Assembly: GCF_036711975.1 (NCBI RefSeq)
Contig: NC_091973.1
Span: forward strand, 5,642,001-5,706,000
Length of the DNA: 64,000 nt
Direction: 5' to 3'
Origin: Onthophagus taurus
Lineage: Eukaryota > Arthropoda > Insecta > Coleoptera > Scarabaeidae
Part shown: positions 1 through 13,077 of the stretch, piece by piece
Position numbering within the stretch: the stretch's first letter is position 1
Layout of the letters: each line of letters begins with the position of its first letter
Position numbers and translations under genes: made by a program
The notes under the pieces: model-generated
Database searches by the model: none
What the model saw: only the letters and a program-made list of their open reading frames with translations
What the model was told of the DNA's origin: nothing

Positions 1-135
1 TATAACCGGAAGTTGCAGAAAACTTAAAATATTTTAGCTAAAACGAGTTCCTCGAATAAAGCCTGAATGCAAATTTTCACAAAAATAGTGAATAATACAT
101 ATAAAAAAAATTAAAAATTTTTGATTTATTTTTAG

Positions 136-623
136 ATGGAATAACAGAGAGTGATAAATTAGGTATAATAATAATAACAGTGGTGTGTTGCGCTGTTTGT
201 ACATCAATAATATGGGTAGTAATAATTTATCAAACGCGACGTAGAATAAGTGTGCCTCAACCAAATGTTTTGCAATTGGAAGCAACAATTGTAGATTATT
301 CCGAAAGGCCTACGCAATTTAACGATAACATTTCGGAACATTCTTCATGTAAAGATAGCGGAACGGGTGACTCGGCGAAACGTAGTAATGACGATTTATT
401 ACCGGAATCTGAGTATCCGATATTTATTGATGGCACCACGACGAATGACAGTAAGTGTGAGACGATGCGTAGGGCTAGTTTGGTGTATTTGTCACCTGAA
501 ATAAGGTACACGACGCCATTGCTTCATTCGGACGTATCGTATACGGTATCCACGAATCATGATCGATCGTTAACAAATATAAACGAGGTGGAAACCTCTA
601 AAGATGAGGCTAAATTAGAATGA
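136..623 (+). CDS. lbk: LRIG/lambik-type LRR-Ig receptor, last coding exon (partial)
   Basis: This is the 3' coding exon of a single-pass receptor. It opens after a splice acceptor at 134-135, and the first two bases complete a codon from an exon outside the window. It encodes a short juxtamembrane stretch, one membrane helix (about 178-235, IIIITVVCCAVCTSIIWVVI) and a basic stop-transfer YQTRRR, followed by a cytoplasmic tail of about 125 residues ending in TAG-free sequence up to TGA at 621-623. The helix plus YQTRRR closely matches the membrane segment of vertebrate LRIG1 (VCCAV.TSLVWVVIIYHTRRR), so the LRR and Ig ectodomain should lie upstream. LRIG proteins dampen or tune receptor tyrosine kinase signalling at the plasma membrane. 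The tail has an SSCKDSGTGDS motif and is shorter than the vertebrate LRIG1 tail. The identity rests on the membrane region only. Confidence 0.8.
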
Positions 624-1882
624 GGGTTCAAAAAAATGAAAGATATTCGTATTAAGTATTTTTAGTCTAAAAATGTATTGGAGCAAGTAGTATTACTCTG
701 CAATGTTTTTATTTGATTACATTATTTCCTACGGATTGTAATGTTTCTACTTTACTTAGTTCCTGAGTAATGTTTAATGACGTTTTTCTTTTTTTTTTTT
801 CGACTGTTATATGATTAAGGATTTTTTTTCTTTGTAGAGCGGGCATTGTTATTTATAATTATTATTGCTGTTATTTTTATGTTTTTTTCCTTGTGAGAAA
901 AGAAAATCTTATTTATTTATTTCCTTTAATATATTTAGGTTTAGAGAATTGGACGTTAATGAGAAAAAATTCGTCCGGGTAAATGAAATATTATACTAAT
1001 TATAAGTCTATAAATGTTTAGGTGGATTAAGAGTACAAACCAATTATTACGACATTTTTGTATATAATACAGAAAGAGACGCGTAGCCATCCCTTTATTT
1101 ATATAGACTAAAAAAGATAAAAGTTCCTTTAGAATTAATTTTTTTCATTTCACTTACCGATTGCGTATTATTTTTTTTTGTTTCCAGAACAAGGTTTTTT
1201 ATTAGATAGAAACATACGATATAAATAAAATTTGTTTAAGCCATTTTACGGACAGAGTATATATATAATATATATTTATACAACTCGCCTAAAGAATTAA
1301 TCAAGAATATTGCAGAATTGCCTATATATTTTTTATTGAAATAGAATTGTATTGTATATTGACACAATATTTGATGCTTTAACTAGGTTAGGATGCATAT
1401 GTTAAGTTTTATTTAAGTGGTAGTTGTTTAAGTTTCACCAAGTCATTTTTATTGTAGCCATCCCTTCATCCCATCCATTTTAGCAGCTCAATGCATTTAC
1501 ATGAACACAAAAAAAGAATACACGTTACACTTGCCGTTGGCGATCAATCAACATTTCTTTAATCCGTCCGTAAATATTCAGAATTTACAAAACATAAATA
1601 CTCTTATCATCATGTAGCAACGGCTGCTTCATTTTTTTTAAACACGTCCATCTCTGTAGATCATGACCAGTTTTATGTATTTCTAATAACAAAACATCTA
1701 TACAAGTATTCTGTATATAAATATATTATGCATATATATAATTATTATATTTCGTCTGTCTGTATGTGTATAGAACTATTTACTGATAGTATTAAGTTTA
1801 CCTCATTGTGATCACTGTATTTGTTTTTTTGTCTTTTTTACAATATAGTTCTTGTATTTAAAATATTTTATTTAGTACAATT
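624..1882 (+). other. 3' UTR and convergent spacer between LRIG and vezatin
   Basis: AT-rich non-coding DNA with several T tracts. AATAAA-like signals for the + strand occur near 1225-1230. The vezatin polyadenylation signal (AATAAA read on the minus strand) lies at 1868-1873, only about ten bases past its stop. No further gene is visible. Confidence 0.5.
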
Positions 1883-3616
1883 TTAATCTTCATCTCCAAA
1901 CACGGATTCTTCACCTCCTCGATTATGGGCCATCGCTTGAATTTGCGCCAAAAAGTCCTAAAGAAAAGATTGTAGTAAAAAATTAAAATTTTTGTTTTAA
2001 ATTTACCACGTTGCAAGACCAATTCGCTGGAGGTGCCAAATCATTTAAATCTACATCATCAATCGTTTTTATTTTTGGTTTGGATTTTAAATTTTGATCA
2101 ATAAATTCTTCTTTCACCAATTTCCTTTTGAGTAATTCATCGTTTAACTCTTTCAAAATCATTTTTTGCGCCCGAATTTGTTCTTTTAATTGTTCGTATT
2201 CAACGTTTGTTGGATCATCTTCTGGGTCTGACTCTAAATCGCTGCCTAAAAAGGATTTTATTAATTATTATTATTATTTTAAGTTAATAATTATTACTGT
2301 GAATTGATATTTCGTATTGCTCATCTTCTGCTAGATCATCAATGTCGTCGTATCGAAATGTTTTAATTGTTTTTTGCTCCTTGGAGATAACTTCTTCGGG
2401 AATCTCTTTGGATTTAGTTTTGATGGGTTTTTTGTTGTAATTATATTCGTGTTGTAATATTGAGAGCAAACTGGAACATTCCAAAAACAATTTTTCTAAA
2501 TCGTTTAGTTGGTTTCTTATTATGTCGTCGTTTGTTAGCGTAAAAATGGATTGTTGGGTTCCAATACAGGCGTGGTAAGTTAATTGCAGTGATTCGAGGA
2601 GTTTTGAGACTGTGATGAGCGAATCTGTTCGTACGAAACTCTCGTTATGTCTCAATTGGGGTGGTGGTAATTCATATGTTGCTTCTTCAAGGGAATTTTT
2701 CATGTCTTTGTATTTTGAGATAATAAATTTTTCTGAAATTGGGAGAATTTTCGATAAAACATGTTCTGGTTGAGTGGATAAAGCTACACTGATTCCAAGT
2801 AAATAAGTTGATGTCGCCAAAATGTAACACATTTGTAATGTCTATATAAAAAAATTTTATAAAAATAAGAATTGTTTATTATAAATGTTTTATTTTCACC
2901 TTAAATTGAGATGAAGCATCTTCTTGGACATCCCAATGTATTTTTCCATATAAATTTAAATTGCAAACATTCCATAGTTGGTCAGGTATAAACTCCTTTA
3001 TATTTAATAATTGCTCATGCATATGATTCACTAAAACATCCATTTCAGCAAAAATATTTTTAACAAATTCTGATAATTTTATTTTAATCGGTGTTTCGAT
3101 AACTATTTTAGTTGCATCACTAAAAGAATTATTTAAAGCAATGTAAGATATATTATATAATTATTTACTCTAATTTACTTAAAGCTGCAAGTCTTCTTTC
3201 ATAATACTTTTGAACACCTTTATTGAAATCAGAAATTTTCCTAAACGTTTTTGTTAAATTCTCAAACCTCTTAATACATCCTTTATATTTAAAATACCTA
3301 ATTAAGTCTTTGGCAAAAATGGCACTTAAAGGCAAAGATGACAATACGACCGGAAATACTGATTCTAATAATCCGCTATAAATGCACCCACATATTAAAG
3401 AAACTGATGCTATTTTCCAGTGGGCCCCATTTGATTTTAACTTAGGCGAGGTTAAATATTGATGCAACAACTCTACATGTTCATCAACCAACATTCCGCA
3501 TTTAAAAACGCAGTTTATGTGGTGTTTATACACCTAAAATGGATCGAAAATCGTGTTAATTTAGTCACCAAATTAAAATGTGGTAAACTTACCTCCAACT
3601 GATTTAAAGTTATCAT
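1883..3616 (-). CDS. vezt: Vezatin homologue (adherens-junction membrane protein), complete
   Basis: Six exons read on the minus strand: 3616-3593, 3533-3169, 3119-2900, 2841-2298, 2245-2007 and 1957-1883. All have GT-AG borders and matching phases, giving 488 residues. Alignment from memory to human vezatin supports the call along its length: an N-terminal EHVELL block, a hydrophobic hairpin at residues about 48-82, then FENLTKTFRK, a YDDIDDLAEDEQYEI acidic block matching human AYVDDIDIDSDF, a coiled-coil (EQLKEQIRAQKMILKELNDE) and the C-terminal FGDED. Vezatin links the cadherin-catenin complex to myosin VIIA and also dynein-based transport in animals. The protein is shorter than human vezatin (about 780) because the N-terminus and the region before FGDED are compact. 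The ATG at 3616 follows ...TTTTTTGTAAG, which could itself be an acceptor, so an extra upstream exon is possible. Confidence 0.85.
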
Positions 3617-6406
3617 CTTACAAAAAACTAACCAAAAATGATTTATTTACTTCTGTAGTCAAGGTGTCGGCATATTTTAAGTTACCTATACTTTACAGAA
3701 GTCTTATTTAAATTGAGTAGATGGATATAATGATAGATGGCTCTGAACTTTTTAAAATTCAACTTAATTGGGAATTGAGGCATTAATATAGAATGATTTT
3801 TGATTCTATAAATTAAAATATAATTACAAAAAATTTGGATGAAATAATTAATGTGTACTTAATAAATTGATTGGGGATGTGGTTATATTTAGTGATCAAA
3901 CCATGTCTGGCATATAACCCATTAAGATATTGATTATAGGGAGTAAACGCAGGGCCGGAGCATAATCCATTATACGCTTCCGCTTAGCGAAACAATTCCG
4001 TTTTATTTTGTTAATAAAGGTGGGTTAAATTAAATTTCTATCCAAGCCTTCGTTTTCGATGGCGAATCTGCGGTCGAACGGAGAGTTCCGCGGCGCCGAA
4101 TAATGCGGTCTCGCGGGACTTGGATGCGATAGGAACGACATGCATTATTCAAACAACATTCAATTATAGCTTAAATTATATTCACCCCTCCGGTAATGGT
4201 GACGGAAAAATATAATAAATTTATGTCCGGCAAAAGTGGCCGCCGCGCGCTTTATAAACCCGCGTACCGCTTTTCCCCAGTCACAATAAACTCATAATTG
4301 GCAAGAAATATCGTTCGGGATAACAACGTCTCGCTTTTCCCCCAAACGGAAAACAACCACCAATGCCATTCTGAACTTCCTTAGCTAAAAATCCAATTAT
4401 TTTCCTTCCCTCAGTTTTCACCTCGTTTGATAATCTTTTCCCACTTATTTCGCTAATGCATACGTTCTTTTCTTTTCTTTTTTTGCTACAACATTTATTT
4501 TGTTCAAAATTAAATTACACATTGTACCAACTAACAATCTATTTATTAAATAATATCTATATCTACTTTTTTGCAATGCTGCTTTTAGTATGAGATGTAG
4601 GAGTGATCTACATCTGGGTTGGTGCAGGTATTTGTACACCCAACTGGAAGTTGTTGGAACGCCCTCTCTGTTGTGCTTAGTCCACGAGACTATAAAGGAC
4701 CTAATGGTGTTCCATTGGGAATTGAGTTATTACATATTGACTTATTATACAAAGTGATAAATAGATGAATTCAAAGTTGCGCTCACAAACTCTACGATTT
4801 AGTCATCAGATTTGAGAACCCGTAGTCCTTTTGGCGATACCAACATTCAAATTGAGAAATATTTATATGTTTGGTGTATGCCAAGGATCTCTTTAAGCTC
4901 TCGGGGAGACGATGGCCATTCTTGATGTTACTTGATGATAGACATCTGTGTCACTCTGTAACTAGATAACATGTATTAATACATCTAATTTGTTTTATTA
5001 ATGTCTTTTCTTTGTTTTAAGTACTACTGCACAGCATCATAGAAGACTAATTTTATGATATTTTCATTGTTACTAAAATATCATGGTTGGTAAAGGAAAT
5101 AATACCCCGCTTATACCTCTCGAATATGAACAAATCTGTTCCATTCGTCTTTATCTATCAGAAATTCTTTGGCCCTTCTTTTCCCTATCACATCCTCCCA
5201 GGTCTCCTTCGGTAGTCTTCTTTCTCGTTTTAATCTAACTGGATGTATAGTCTTATATTTTCGGTAAAGTTGATGTATATGTATATATAAAGCAAAATAT
5301 CAAATCCAATATTCCACAGAATTGGGACACATTACGCCTCTGTCCATGTAACACAATGTACTATATTACATTGTTCAAATATGAAGATATAGGGATATCT
5401 AATATTACAAATAAAGCATTATTACGGCTTCTTATTCTGTATATTTTATAATTAAATAAAATCTGTACTATGTTAGGAGGGTTGAAAATAAAAATTGATA
5501 TAGATAGGGATAATGGTGGGGTATAATAAAAGGATGTAAGCAATTATAGTCGATTAGTTAGACGCTTAAAAGGAAATGCAAAAAGTGCTTTGGGAGTTAG
5601 AGAGGTACTTTGGGGAGTCGGACAGAGAAAATCCCCGTTGCGCGAAATCCGCATGGATCCGGGATGATCCGCACGTATCTTAGCGATGGGGGCTATCACA
5701 ATAATTACTAAGTAATACGTATAGGAAACGGCTGCGTATTATTTCGCGTGGTTGAGTCCTCGATTGAAAAGACGGCGTTCCGCAGCCGAACTACTGCCGG
5801 GCGTCACCGGAATTGGCCCCTCAATACCTTTTCACCGCCCCCTTTGCTTACCGCATGCCGCAAAAGTAATTAGAATTTTACTTTCAGGATTAATTTAATC
5901 AACATCTCACTACATTTTATCCACGATTATTTTTCTATGTAGACAGAAAAAAGAATACTTTTAAATTTGTATTAAGAAATAAAATTAGGGAAGAATTAGA
6001 AAATTGTTTATGATATATGTTTTATGAATAAACTATAAATTACTTTATAATTAAATAAGTATTTATTAGAAAATGTATATTTATTAATTATTAATAAAAG
6101 CTTTAACCTTAAAGTTTTTATTTTATAACTTAGACAGTGTTATTTATGCACCACATCTTATGTACACAATTATCCCATCATTGGTTACCGTAAGATAGGA
6201 GGTTCCTCTTATTAATATAAAGGGTGGCAAGGATCGCGATTGGTGGAAATAGGGGTTGGTGCGGCCTTCCGGTGCCGTTGGGGTGGAGCTAGAAGGGCTG
6301 GCTCTTTCCTGGCGAGGGTGTATCACTCATTCGGTTCGGGTGTCGCGTCCGGCGAAGAAAGCGTGCACAGTTTCTGTGGTTTTCTCTTGTGCAGTTCTCG
6401 GTCGAC
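3617..6406. other. Intergenic region between vezatin and fuss
   Basis: No intact gene seen. Two GC-richer patches (about 4020-4320 and 5560-5860) stand out from the AT-rich background and could be regulatory. A decayed reverse-transcriptase tail lies at 5111-5256 (listed separately). Confidence 0.4.
5111..5256 (-). pseudogene. Possible C-terminal remnant of a non-LTR reverse transcriptase
   Basis: Read on the minus strand, this stretch has an open frame ending at TAA (5113-5111). It contains RLPKETWEDVIGKRRA followed by DKDEWNRFV, a pattern like the RxxxxWxDxI...DRxxWR tail after the polymerase domain of insect LINE elements. No catalytic core is nearby, so it is a fragment. The match is short and I could not search it, so it might be a chance open frame. 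Confidence 0.35.
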
Positions 6407-7651
6407 ATGTAAGTAAACGGTGGTGTTTACCGCCCTTTCCCTCCGCCCACCACCCAGATACGTTTAAAGGATCCGTTTCAGGGTTGACGAGCAGAGGTTC
6501 AAGCTGAAAAGCTCGGACACATCCTGTTTTAATCCCGGTAAGAGTGATTTGGCAATTAAAACTAATCAGGTGAGTTTGTTTATTGTTGTATTAGGCAAAA
6601 ATTGTTTTCATAAAAATTGAAATAAACAAAATAATTTTCTTATATAAGCAATAAATAAGATGTATAGTTCCAGGTTGGAACAGTAGTTTTGTATGGAGTA
6701 CCAATAGTATCGTTAGTCATTGAAAACCAAGAAAGATTATGTTTAGCCCAAATTTCAAACACCCTCCTCAAGCAATTCAGTTATAACGAAATTCATAACA
6801 GAAGGGTTGCCTTAGGAATAACATGTGTGCAATGTACTCCAGTTCAGTTGGAGATTTTACGAAGGGCCGGTGCAATGCCAGTTTCTTCGCGTAGATGTGG
6901 TATGATTACCAGAAGAGAGGCAGAACGTCTTTGTAAAAGCTTCCTCGGGGATAATTCGCCGCCGAGACTCCCAGACGATTTCGCTTTTGCGGTTCACCAC
7001 GAGTGCGCTTGGGGATGTCGAGGTTCTTTCTTGCCGTCGAGATACAATTCCTCCAGAGCAAAATGCATCAAATGCACCATATGTGGATTGTTTTTCTCTC
7101 CAAACAAATTCATCTTCCATTCTCATCGATTGGGACCCAACGATAAATATGTCCAACCGGATGCGGCAAATTTTAATTCATGGAGACGTCATATGAAGTT
7201 ATCGGGGGATTCCCCCGAAGAAATTGTTCACGCTTGGGAAGACGTAAAAGCTATGTTTAATGGTGGCACGCGAAAAAGATTGTTGAGCGGCTCAGTTTCA
7301 CCAAGAACCTCCAAACATCATTGCAAACCAACTCCAGAAACGCAACCAACTCCCGTTATTCCATCTCCTAGAATACCAAGTTGCCAAGATGTCTCGTTGC
7401 CTATTTCAAGGGTGGCGATGGATTTTATCTACCACAAACCATTCGCCTTTGCCTCATACTCAACTTTTCCCTGGCTAAAACGGAACTCAATCGTGTTCCC
7501 CAGCGAAAATCCGTTCTTTTCCGTCGACAGATCATATCAGTCCGCTTTCAAGCCGGTTCAGCAACAACCTTGCGGCAGCTTTACACCCCAAAAGGAGGAA
7601 CAGAGCGATGACGAGGTGGACATCGAAACGACGGATGAAATCGAGGACAAG
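6407..7651 (+). CDS. fuss: Fuss/SKOR SKI-family transcriptional co-repressor, 5' exons (partial)
   Basis: Three exons: 6407-6408 (AT only), 6482-6569 and 6674-7651. Exon one ends AT before a GTAAGT donor and exon two begins with G, so the start codon appears to be split by the intron. The protein then runs MVDEQRFKLKSSDTSCFN. Exon three opens VGTVVLYGVPIVSLVIENQE, near-identical to vertebrate SKOR1/2. The Ski/Sno/Dac DNA-binding-like domain covers residues about 31-120. The c-SKI SMAD4-binding zinc domain (CAWGCRGSF, CIKCTIC, FHSHR, NFNSWRRHMKL, HAWEDVKAMFNGG) covers about 140-230. SKOR proteins repress transcription with SMADs and histone deacetylases, mainly in neurons. The exon ends at a strong donor (AAG|GTGAGA) after an acidic EVDIETTDEIEDK. 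The rest, including the usual C-terminal coiled coil, is not securely located and must lie in the following 10 kb or be spliced from further away. Confidence 0.9.
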
Positions 7652-9097
7652 GTGAGATGGAAAATATTTTTCTGTTTACGTTTAATCCGCGTGAAAGCAT
7701 CAACCGTTAATGTTATTAAACGCAAACACCGGTGTTACAATCGATTGAAGATTGAGTGGGGTTTTTATTTTGATCGTATACAAAAGTGACGATGCACGAT
7801 CTATCACTTATTTTTAAATGATGTGTGTTTTAAAAAGAGAAGACGAAGCAAATTTATTTAATTAAATAACTTTTATTTGACCTTCTTTTTCTAAGTAGGG
7901 TAACTATTCCCTTGGTAATAATAATTGCCTTGGGGAATTGTCGTGTTGCTTTCCCAAAATTTAACTTCTTAGGATAATAATAGAATTCGAGGTAAGAAAG
8001 AACATTGATAAAAAGGGAATCGTTTTATAAAAGTAGAAACTGTGATAGACCATTAGTTGCAGTCCTAATAAAATAAATACACATTCCAAGTTAAATGAGT
8101 TTGTGTCCCGCGGGAAGAACGCCTGGTGCCAGGGAAAAGAATGTGTCCCGACGGTAACGTAGAAATACCCGATACCCGGCAATGATTTTGTACATGATTG
8201 CTTTTTTATATCGCAACCAGGACACGTAGAACGGGATAACGGATCCATTTCGAATGATGGAAGCCGCCCGCCGTTGGCGCAGGGCAATTCCATGTAATTA
8301 TGTCCGTACTGTATTTTCCAGGCGTCGCAACGCAAAGGAACGGGCACGATCCTCCGACGTCCCGGGTTTAAAACGCTCTTGATGTCACGTAAAAAGTGTT
8401 CAATTTTAAGGATCAGTTGCTTTTGAGTTTCCCTATGTTTTATTCGTTCAATTCGTGAAAACGACGCTTGTTTCGTCCTAAATCTTCTTACGTCATGAAT
8501 GAGAGGATATGTTCAAACGATCCCATAATAGACAATAATATTAAAAACCCAACTTAATTTCTCATTATTCCAATTAATACCCATCGACATTAATCAGGAT
8601 TTAATACTTTCAGATTATTCGAATTATTACTAATTGAGTTGAGTTATTAATTAATAATATGTTATTATCATTTACAAAACAAATCAACGTATTATTTTTT
8701 CGGTTAATATCAACTATCTAATTTTTTTGGTTAATAAAATATTCTGTATTAAACACAATATGTCTCCTTTATTTTTTACATGTTTCGCCTGACTTAGCAT
8801 CATCAGGAAAGGAGCGGAGTCAAGTTGAAAATCTACACAATTTGAAAAAGGGGGTTATTTATAATTTTGAATTAACATTAAAAACTCAATTTTAGTATGT
8901 AGTAAAATGAATATTTTATTAACCAGTAAAAGTGCAATTTTTTACAATTTTCATTCTTAAAATTTTTATTAAAAACTAGTTAAAATGGACTCCAATATTA
9001 ATTTCGACTACATTAAAAATTGTATATTTACAAGGACTGACAATATTTTATAATATCTACTCTATGTGAATAGAAGCTCTATATTCTATTGTATATC

Positions 9098-9313
9098 AGC
9101 ACTTCAGAGTAAGGTATGTTAAGTCACAAACTTAACCCATTAGCTGCCACGATCCCCATTTGGGGATTTTAAATTTTAACGTAACTCACTTGGAAAATTA
9201 TAATTAAAAAAAAAAGTTGGCAGTTAATGGGTGAATGTTTAAACAAATACACATGGTGGAGATAACTCATTTCGCAAAAAATCTGACTTAACACACCTTA
9301 CCTCTGAGGTGCT
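9098..9313. mobile_element. Nested MITE with outer and inner inverted repeats
   Basis: Outer inverted repeats of about 29 bp: AGCACTTCAGAGTAAGG at 9098 on the left, and TTACCTCTGAGGTGCT ending at 9313 on the right, with a few mismatches. Inside, 9132-9235 has a second inverted pair, TTAACCCATTAGCTGCCA against TGGCAGTTAATGGGTGAA, reminiscent of piggyBac ends (TTAA plus CCC). No coding capacity. Confidence 0.55.
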
Positions 9314-12300
9314 GCTATATTTGCTTACTGCACCCAGAGTCTAACTAGAATTAGTGGCGCAGTAGTATTTTATCCAAGACTGTGGAATATTAATACAAAC
9401 TTAGGCAACATATATTGCAGTGCCTAGACAAAGAATGCACGATTTCGTCTGATGTCACATCAATTGTAGCCCCTCAGCATAATAAAATAAAATTGTCCCG
9501 CTTAAGATTAGATTAGGTCCCTGGTGGCTGAGGCGCTGCAATATGTTGATCCATTATGGACTGATATAGTATCAAATGCATCCTGAGTATTATCCATTGT
9601 TGTATCGATGTGATGTCAATGCAAAAGAAAAATTTTAAATTAAAATGTGTTAAGATATAGATATATAGAAAATGTGTTAATATAATTTTTGATTATTAAA
9701 TGTATCTTTAGATAACATGGTAATACGATGAGGGTTGGGTGTGTTGAAAAAAAAAGGTCAAAATTTGACATTTAGCACCCTCGCTGGTACCCTGACGAGC
9801 CGGATTTGGTCGTTGAGCAGAGATTTAATCCGATCGCACCTAGAGTAATAAAAAAGGATAGACTGACGGGTCCAATTTGTTTTGATATTTCCGGGGCAAA
9901 TCGTTCGGATTAACGACGGTCCGGGAAGACGTCTGGTTCCCGCGGGAGCCATCGAGATTCGCGCGAACCTCGCAATAATAAGAGTTTGAGTTGTAATTTA
10001 GGGCTGTGAATATTTAAAATTCATTTGGCTATTCCAATTAAAAGTTGGATTCAAATAAAAAGAAGTCTGCGAAGTTTTTCGTGCGGAACTCGCCCTTTAA
10101 AATGTCTTTTTCATAATTCAAACAGAATTTGCTGCTTTATTTTGGACGAATTTTGGGTTGGGGTTGGCTAGACACCCTATATATGCCGGGAATAATGAAA
10201 TACTGAAAACATAATGCTCGTCTTCTCTGTAAATTAAAAGCAATTATAGTGAACAGTCGTAACAATGCCCCCGAATGTTTGCTTAACTTAACAATGGATT
10301 AAAATTACTCCGTTCCTATGGAGGTTTGAATAATTAAAGATGCCGGCCGAAAACACAATACGCATAACGACTGTATTGCATTTTGAGCGACCCTCCCCTT
10401 CTGTTTTCTTATCTATTACATCTTCCGTTCTCGCCTTTTCTATATCAATTATTTAAGCGCCCCTTTCTACCGTTTCAATTCGTCGAAAGGTGAGGGTTAC
10501 CAGTTTAGCTTTGAACGAATCCTTTCTCAATAACACCCCCAACACTTCATCATCGAACTTAACGTCTTTTAAGAAAAGGATTTATTTACTCATCAATACA
10601 ACGCTTTTTATTTCTTTTTTAGAATCAAGCAAAATGCTTCCAATAATCTGCTCAACACCGTAGGATAGTTCGTTACAAAAAAATCAAGTGGATATAGCAT
10701 CTAGTCGTGTTACGGAAAGTGATTTAGACGTATAAAAAAGTTTCACCTTCAGAGCGAGCATATGCATAAGCGATGTATAAACCATGTATTTCTATTATAA
10801 TTGAATGTACTTGTTGGGAATAAATCGTATTAGCATTCAGCGGTGTTATTTTGAACCTTTCCGCCCTCGCGCGTTGTCGCGTTTACAGTCATAAAAAGAA
10901 GACAAAAACAAACTTGAAAAGATAAAACTCCGAGGGGGGACCTGCCGACGCATTGGCGTTGCATTATCGCAATCTGGTCCCGTGGGGCGCCACCCCATTT
11001 AATCCCGTGGGCGCAAGACCTTAACGCTTGTTCCGCTTACATTGATAAGTTAATTTCCATCAAACGTTCAATTGCCATCCTGACCGCCGGTCCGAATGAA
11101 ATTGGGGAGGCACTACTGTCCCGATCCCCCCTTTTCCTCTCCCTTCCCAACCCTCAGGCAAAATATTTGGTTAAGGCCGCCCTCAGGTGTTCTGGCCGTA
11201 ATTAATTGAGAAATGAAACGAACACTGTAACATAATCCCACGGTAATCCCCTTAATGCATATCAACGGCGAAATTTGATGCTTCACTCGAGCAATTGCCC
11301 CACCTGTAATATTAAATAATAATTTGGAAGATTTTAAGCTATACTCTTTTTATTTTTATGTCTTGTGATTAATTGTAGATGATATCTTGTAAATCCGACT
11401 GGACTGGATTGGAATTTTGCTATTCTAGTAACATCTGGAGTTGGTTTAATAAGAAATGGATTGAGTTATATATATATGGTTGGTTTTCTAGATGGAAAGG
11501 AGGGAAGGATTCGTCGGGCGTGCATTTTTATAGATTCCCAACCGACGAACCGGAGCTGAACTGGAGTTGAGCCGAGAGTGGAACGATCGAGTCCCGGGTC
11601 CTGGGAATGCAATCATTCTACCCCAGTTAAGGTTTAGGTTTGCTTTAGTTAGATTGTTTTCCCGCTGTGGTTCACCGTTGGTTGCGCACGGGCTGTAACG
11701 AGCTAAACTGATTACACAACAATCTGTACTAAGCTAAATAGAGTTTATAATTGAAAAAACCACCGCTCCCTATTGTGGCCGAATATTTTTCCCCGGTCTC
11801 CCCACGCCACTCCCCCCTTTAGAGCAACGCTCCGCCCGCAGCCGCCCCGCAGTTCTGCCGCCCTTCTGCCCTTCCGCCTTCTCGGCCAGATTACAAATTT
11901 AACAGGGAACCCGCTCTTTTTACGTTGCCAATTATTCCAAATACGAAACGCTTCATTTCCTCTCGTCGATGCTAATAAATACCGGCCCGGCAACAATATG
12001 CCAAAGAAAAAATACTAAAATTAATGAGCCTAATACCTCTATTCACCTCTTCAAAATTTCCCCTTACAGATTACTAGGGTTTTTTGTATTAATTTCAAGT
12101 GTGGGCTCTTACAAACAAATAAATACCTTTTTCCTACACTCGGCTCAATAAAAGCCGCTTCTAAAAGACTTCTTTTCAAATAAGATATCACCCCATGAGG
12201 GTAAAAACTCGTTAGCAACATTCTGTATTTAATTATTATAAATACATTTAATTAGTGTAATCGTTATGGTTGTTAAATAATTTATTAGTTTAATTAATCG

Positions 12301-13077
12301 TTTTGTGAGCAATTGACGTAAGTATTTTTTAATTAATTTAATAATAATTTCAAATAAAAACGCATTCGGTAATCACAATGTAGAAAGCGATACATACACT
12401 GCCATCTATAATAGAATCTACCCTCTAAGTAATCATTTTGTTTTGCAACTTCCTCCCTAAAATAATAGGAATTTCCAACTTTGATGTTAGCCTGTCAACT
12501 CATAGATGGAACCGACTTTTTAGTTATTAACTTTATTTTTCTGCAATAATATTTAATATACTATAATAAAATTTTTTGATGTTGAATCTTGTTTATTTTT
12601 TAGTTTGGATCCTAAATAAATTCGTTTTTAAAAATTTTTGTTGAATTAAAGTTGTCCATCAATGGTAGTATGGGAGAGATGATGTCCAGACAAGGGAATA
12701 TGCTAATACAATATAAGAAGAGATTTGGAATATCTAAGGGATGCTAAAATCAATAAAACGGCATCAATAAGGCATTTCAAAACCTTGGCAATCCCCTCAT
12801 AGATGGTGTACTTTAACATCAAATTATAGTCATTTTCTGCAAAGTTGTCCATCCAACCCAATTTCATCAGAAAACTTTTCATAAGAACAAAAACTACACT
12901 GAGTATATGTCAATGCACACCACTCATGCAAATATCATATATGAATCACGTTTCATTACTTGTTAATTTGATTTTAATTATTCGTGTTTGACTAATGGCA
13001 GAATTAATAGGGAGTTTAGTTTTATCATGTTTTTTTTTCAAAAAAATCGATTATTTTTATAGCAAAATTTTGTTTAA

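Noticed and set aside
7961-8347. 128-residue minus-strand open frame with several cysteines
   Set aside because: No known family, no splice or promoter support, and the end is a low-complexity hydrophobic run; probably chance in a GC-richer patch.
11773-12018. 81-residue proline/arginine-rich frame
   Set aside because: GC-rich patch with frames open on both strands and no family match.
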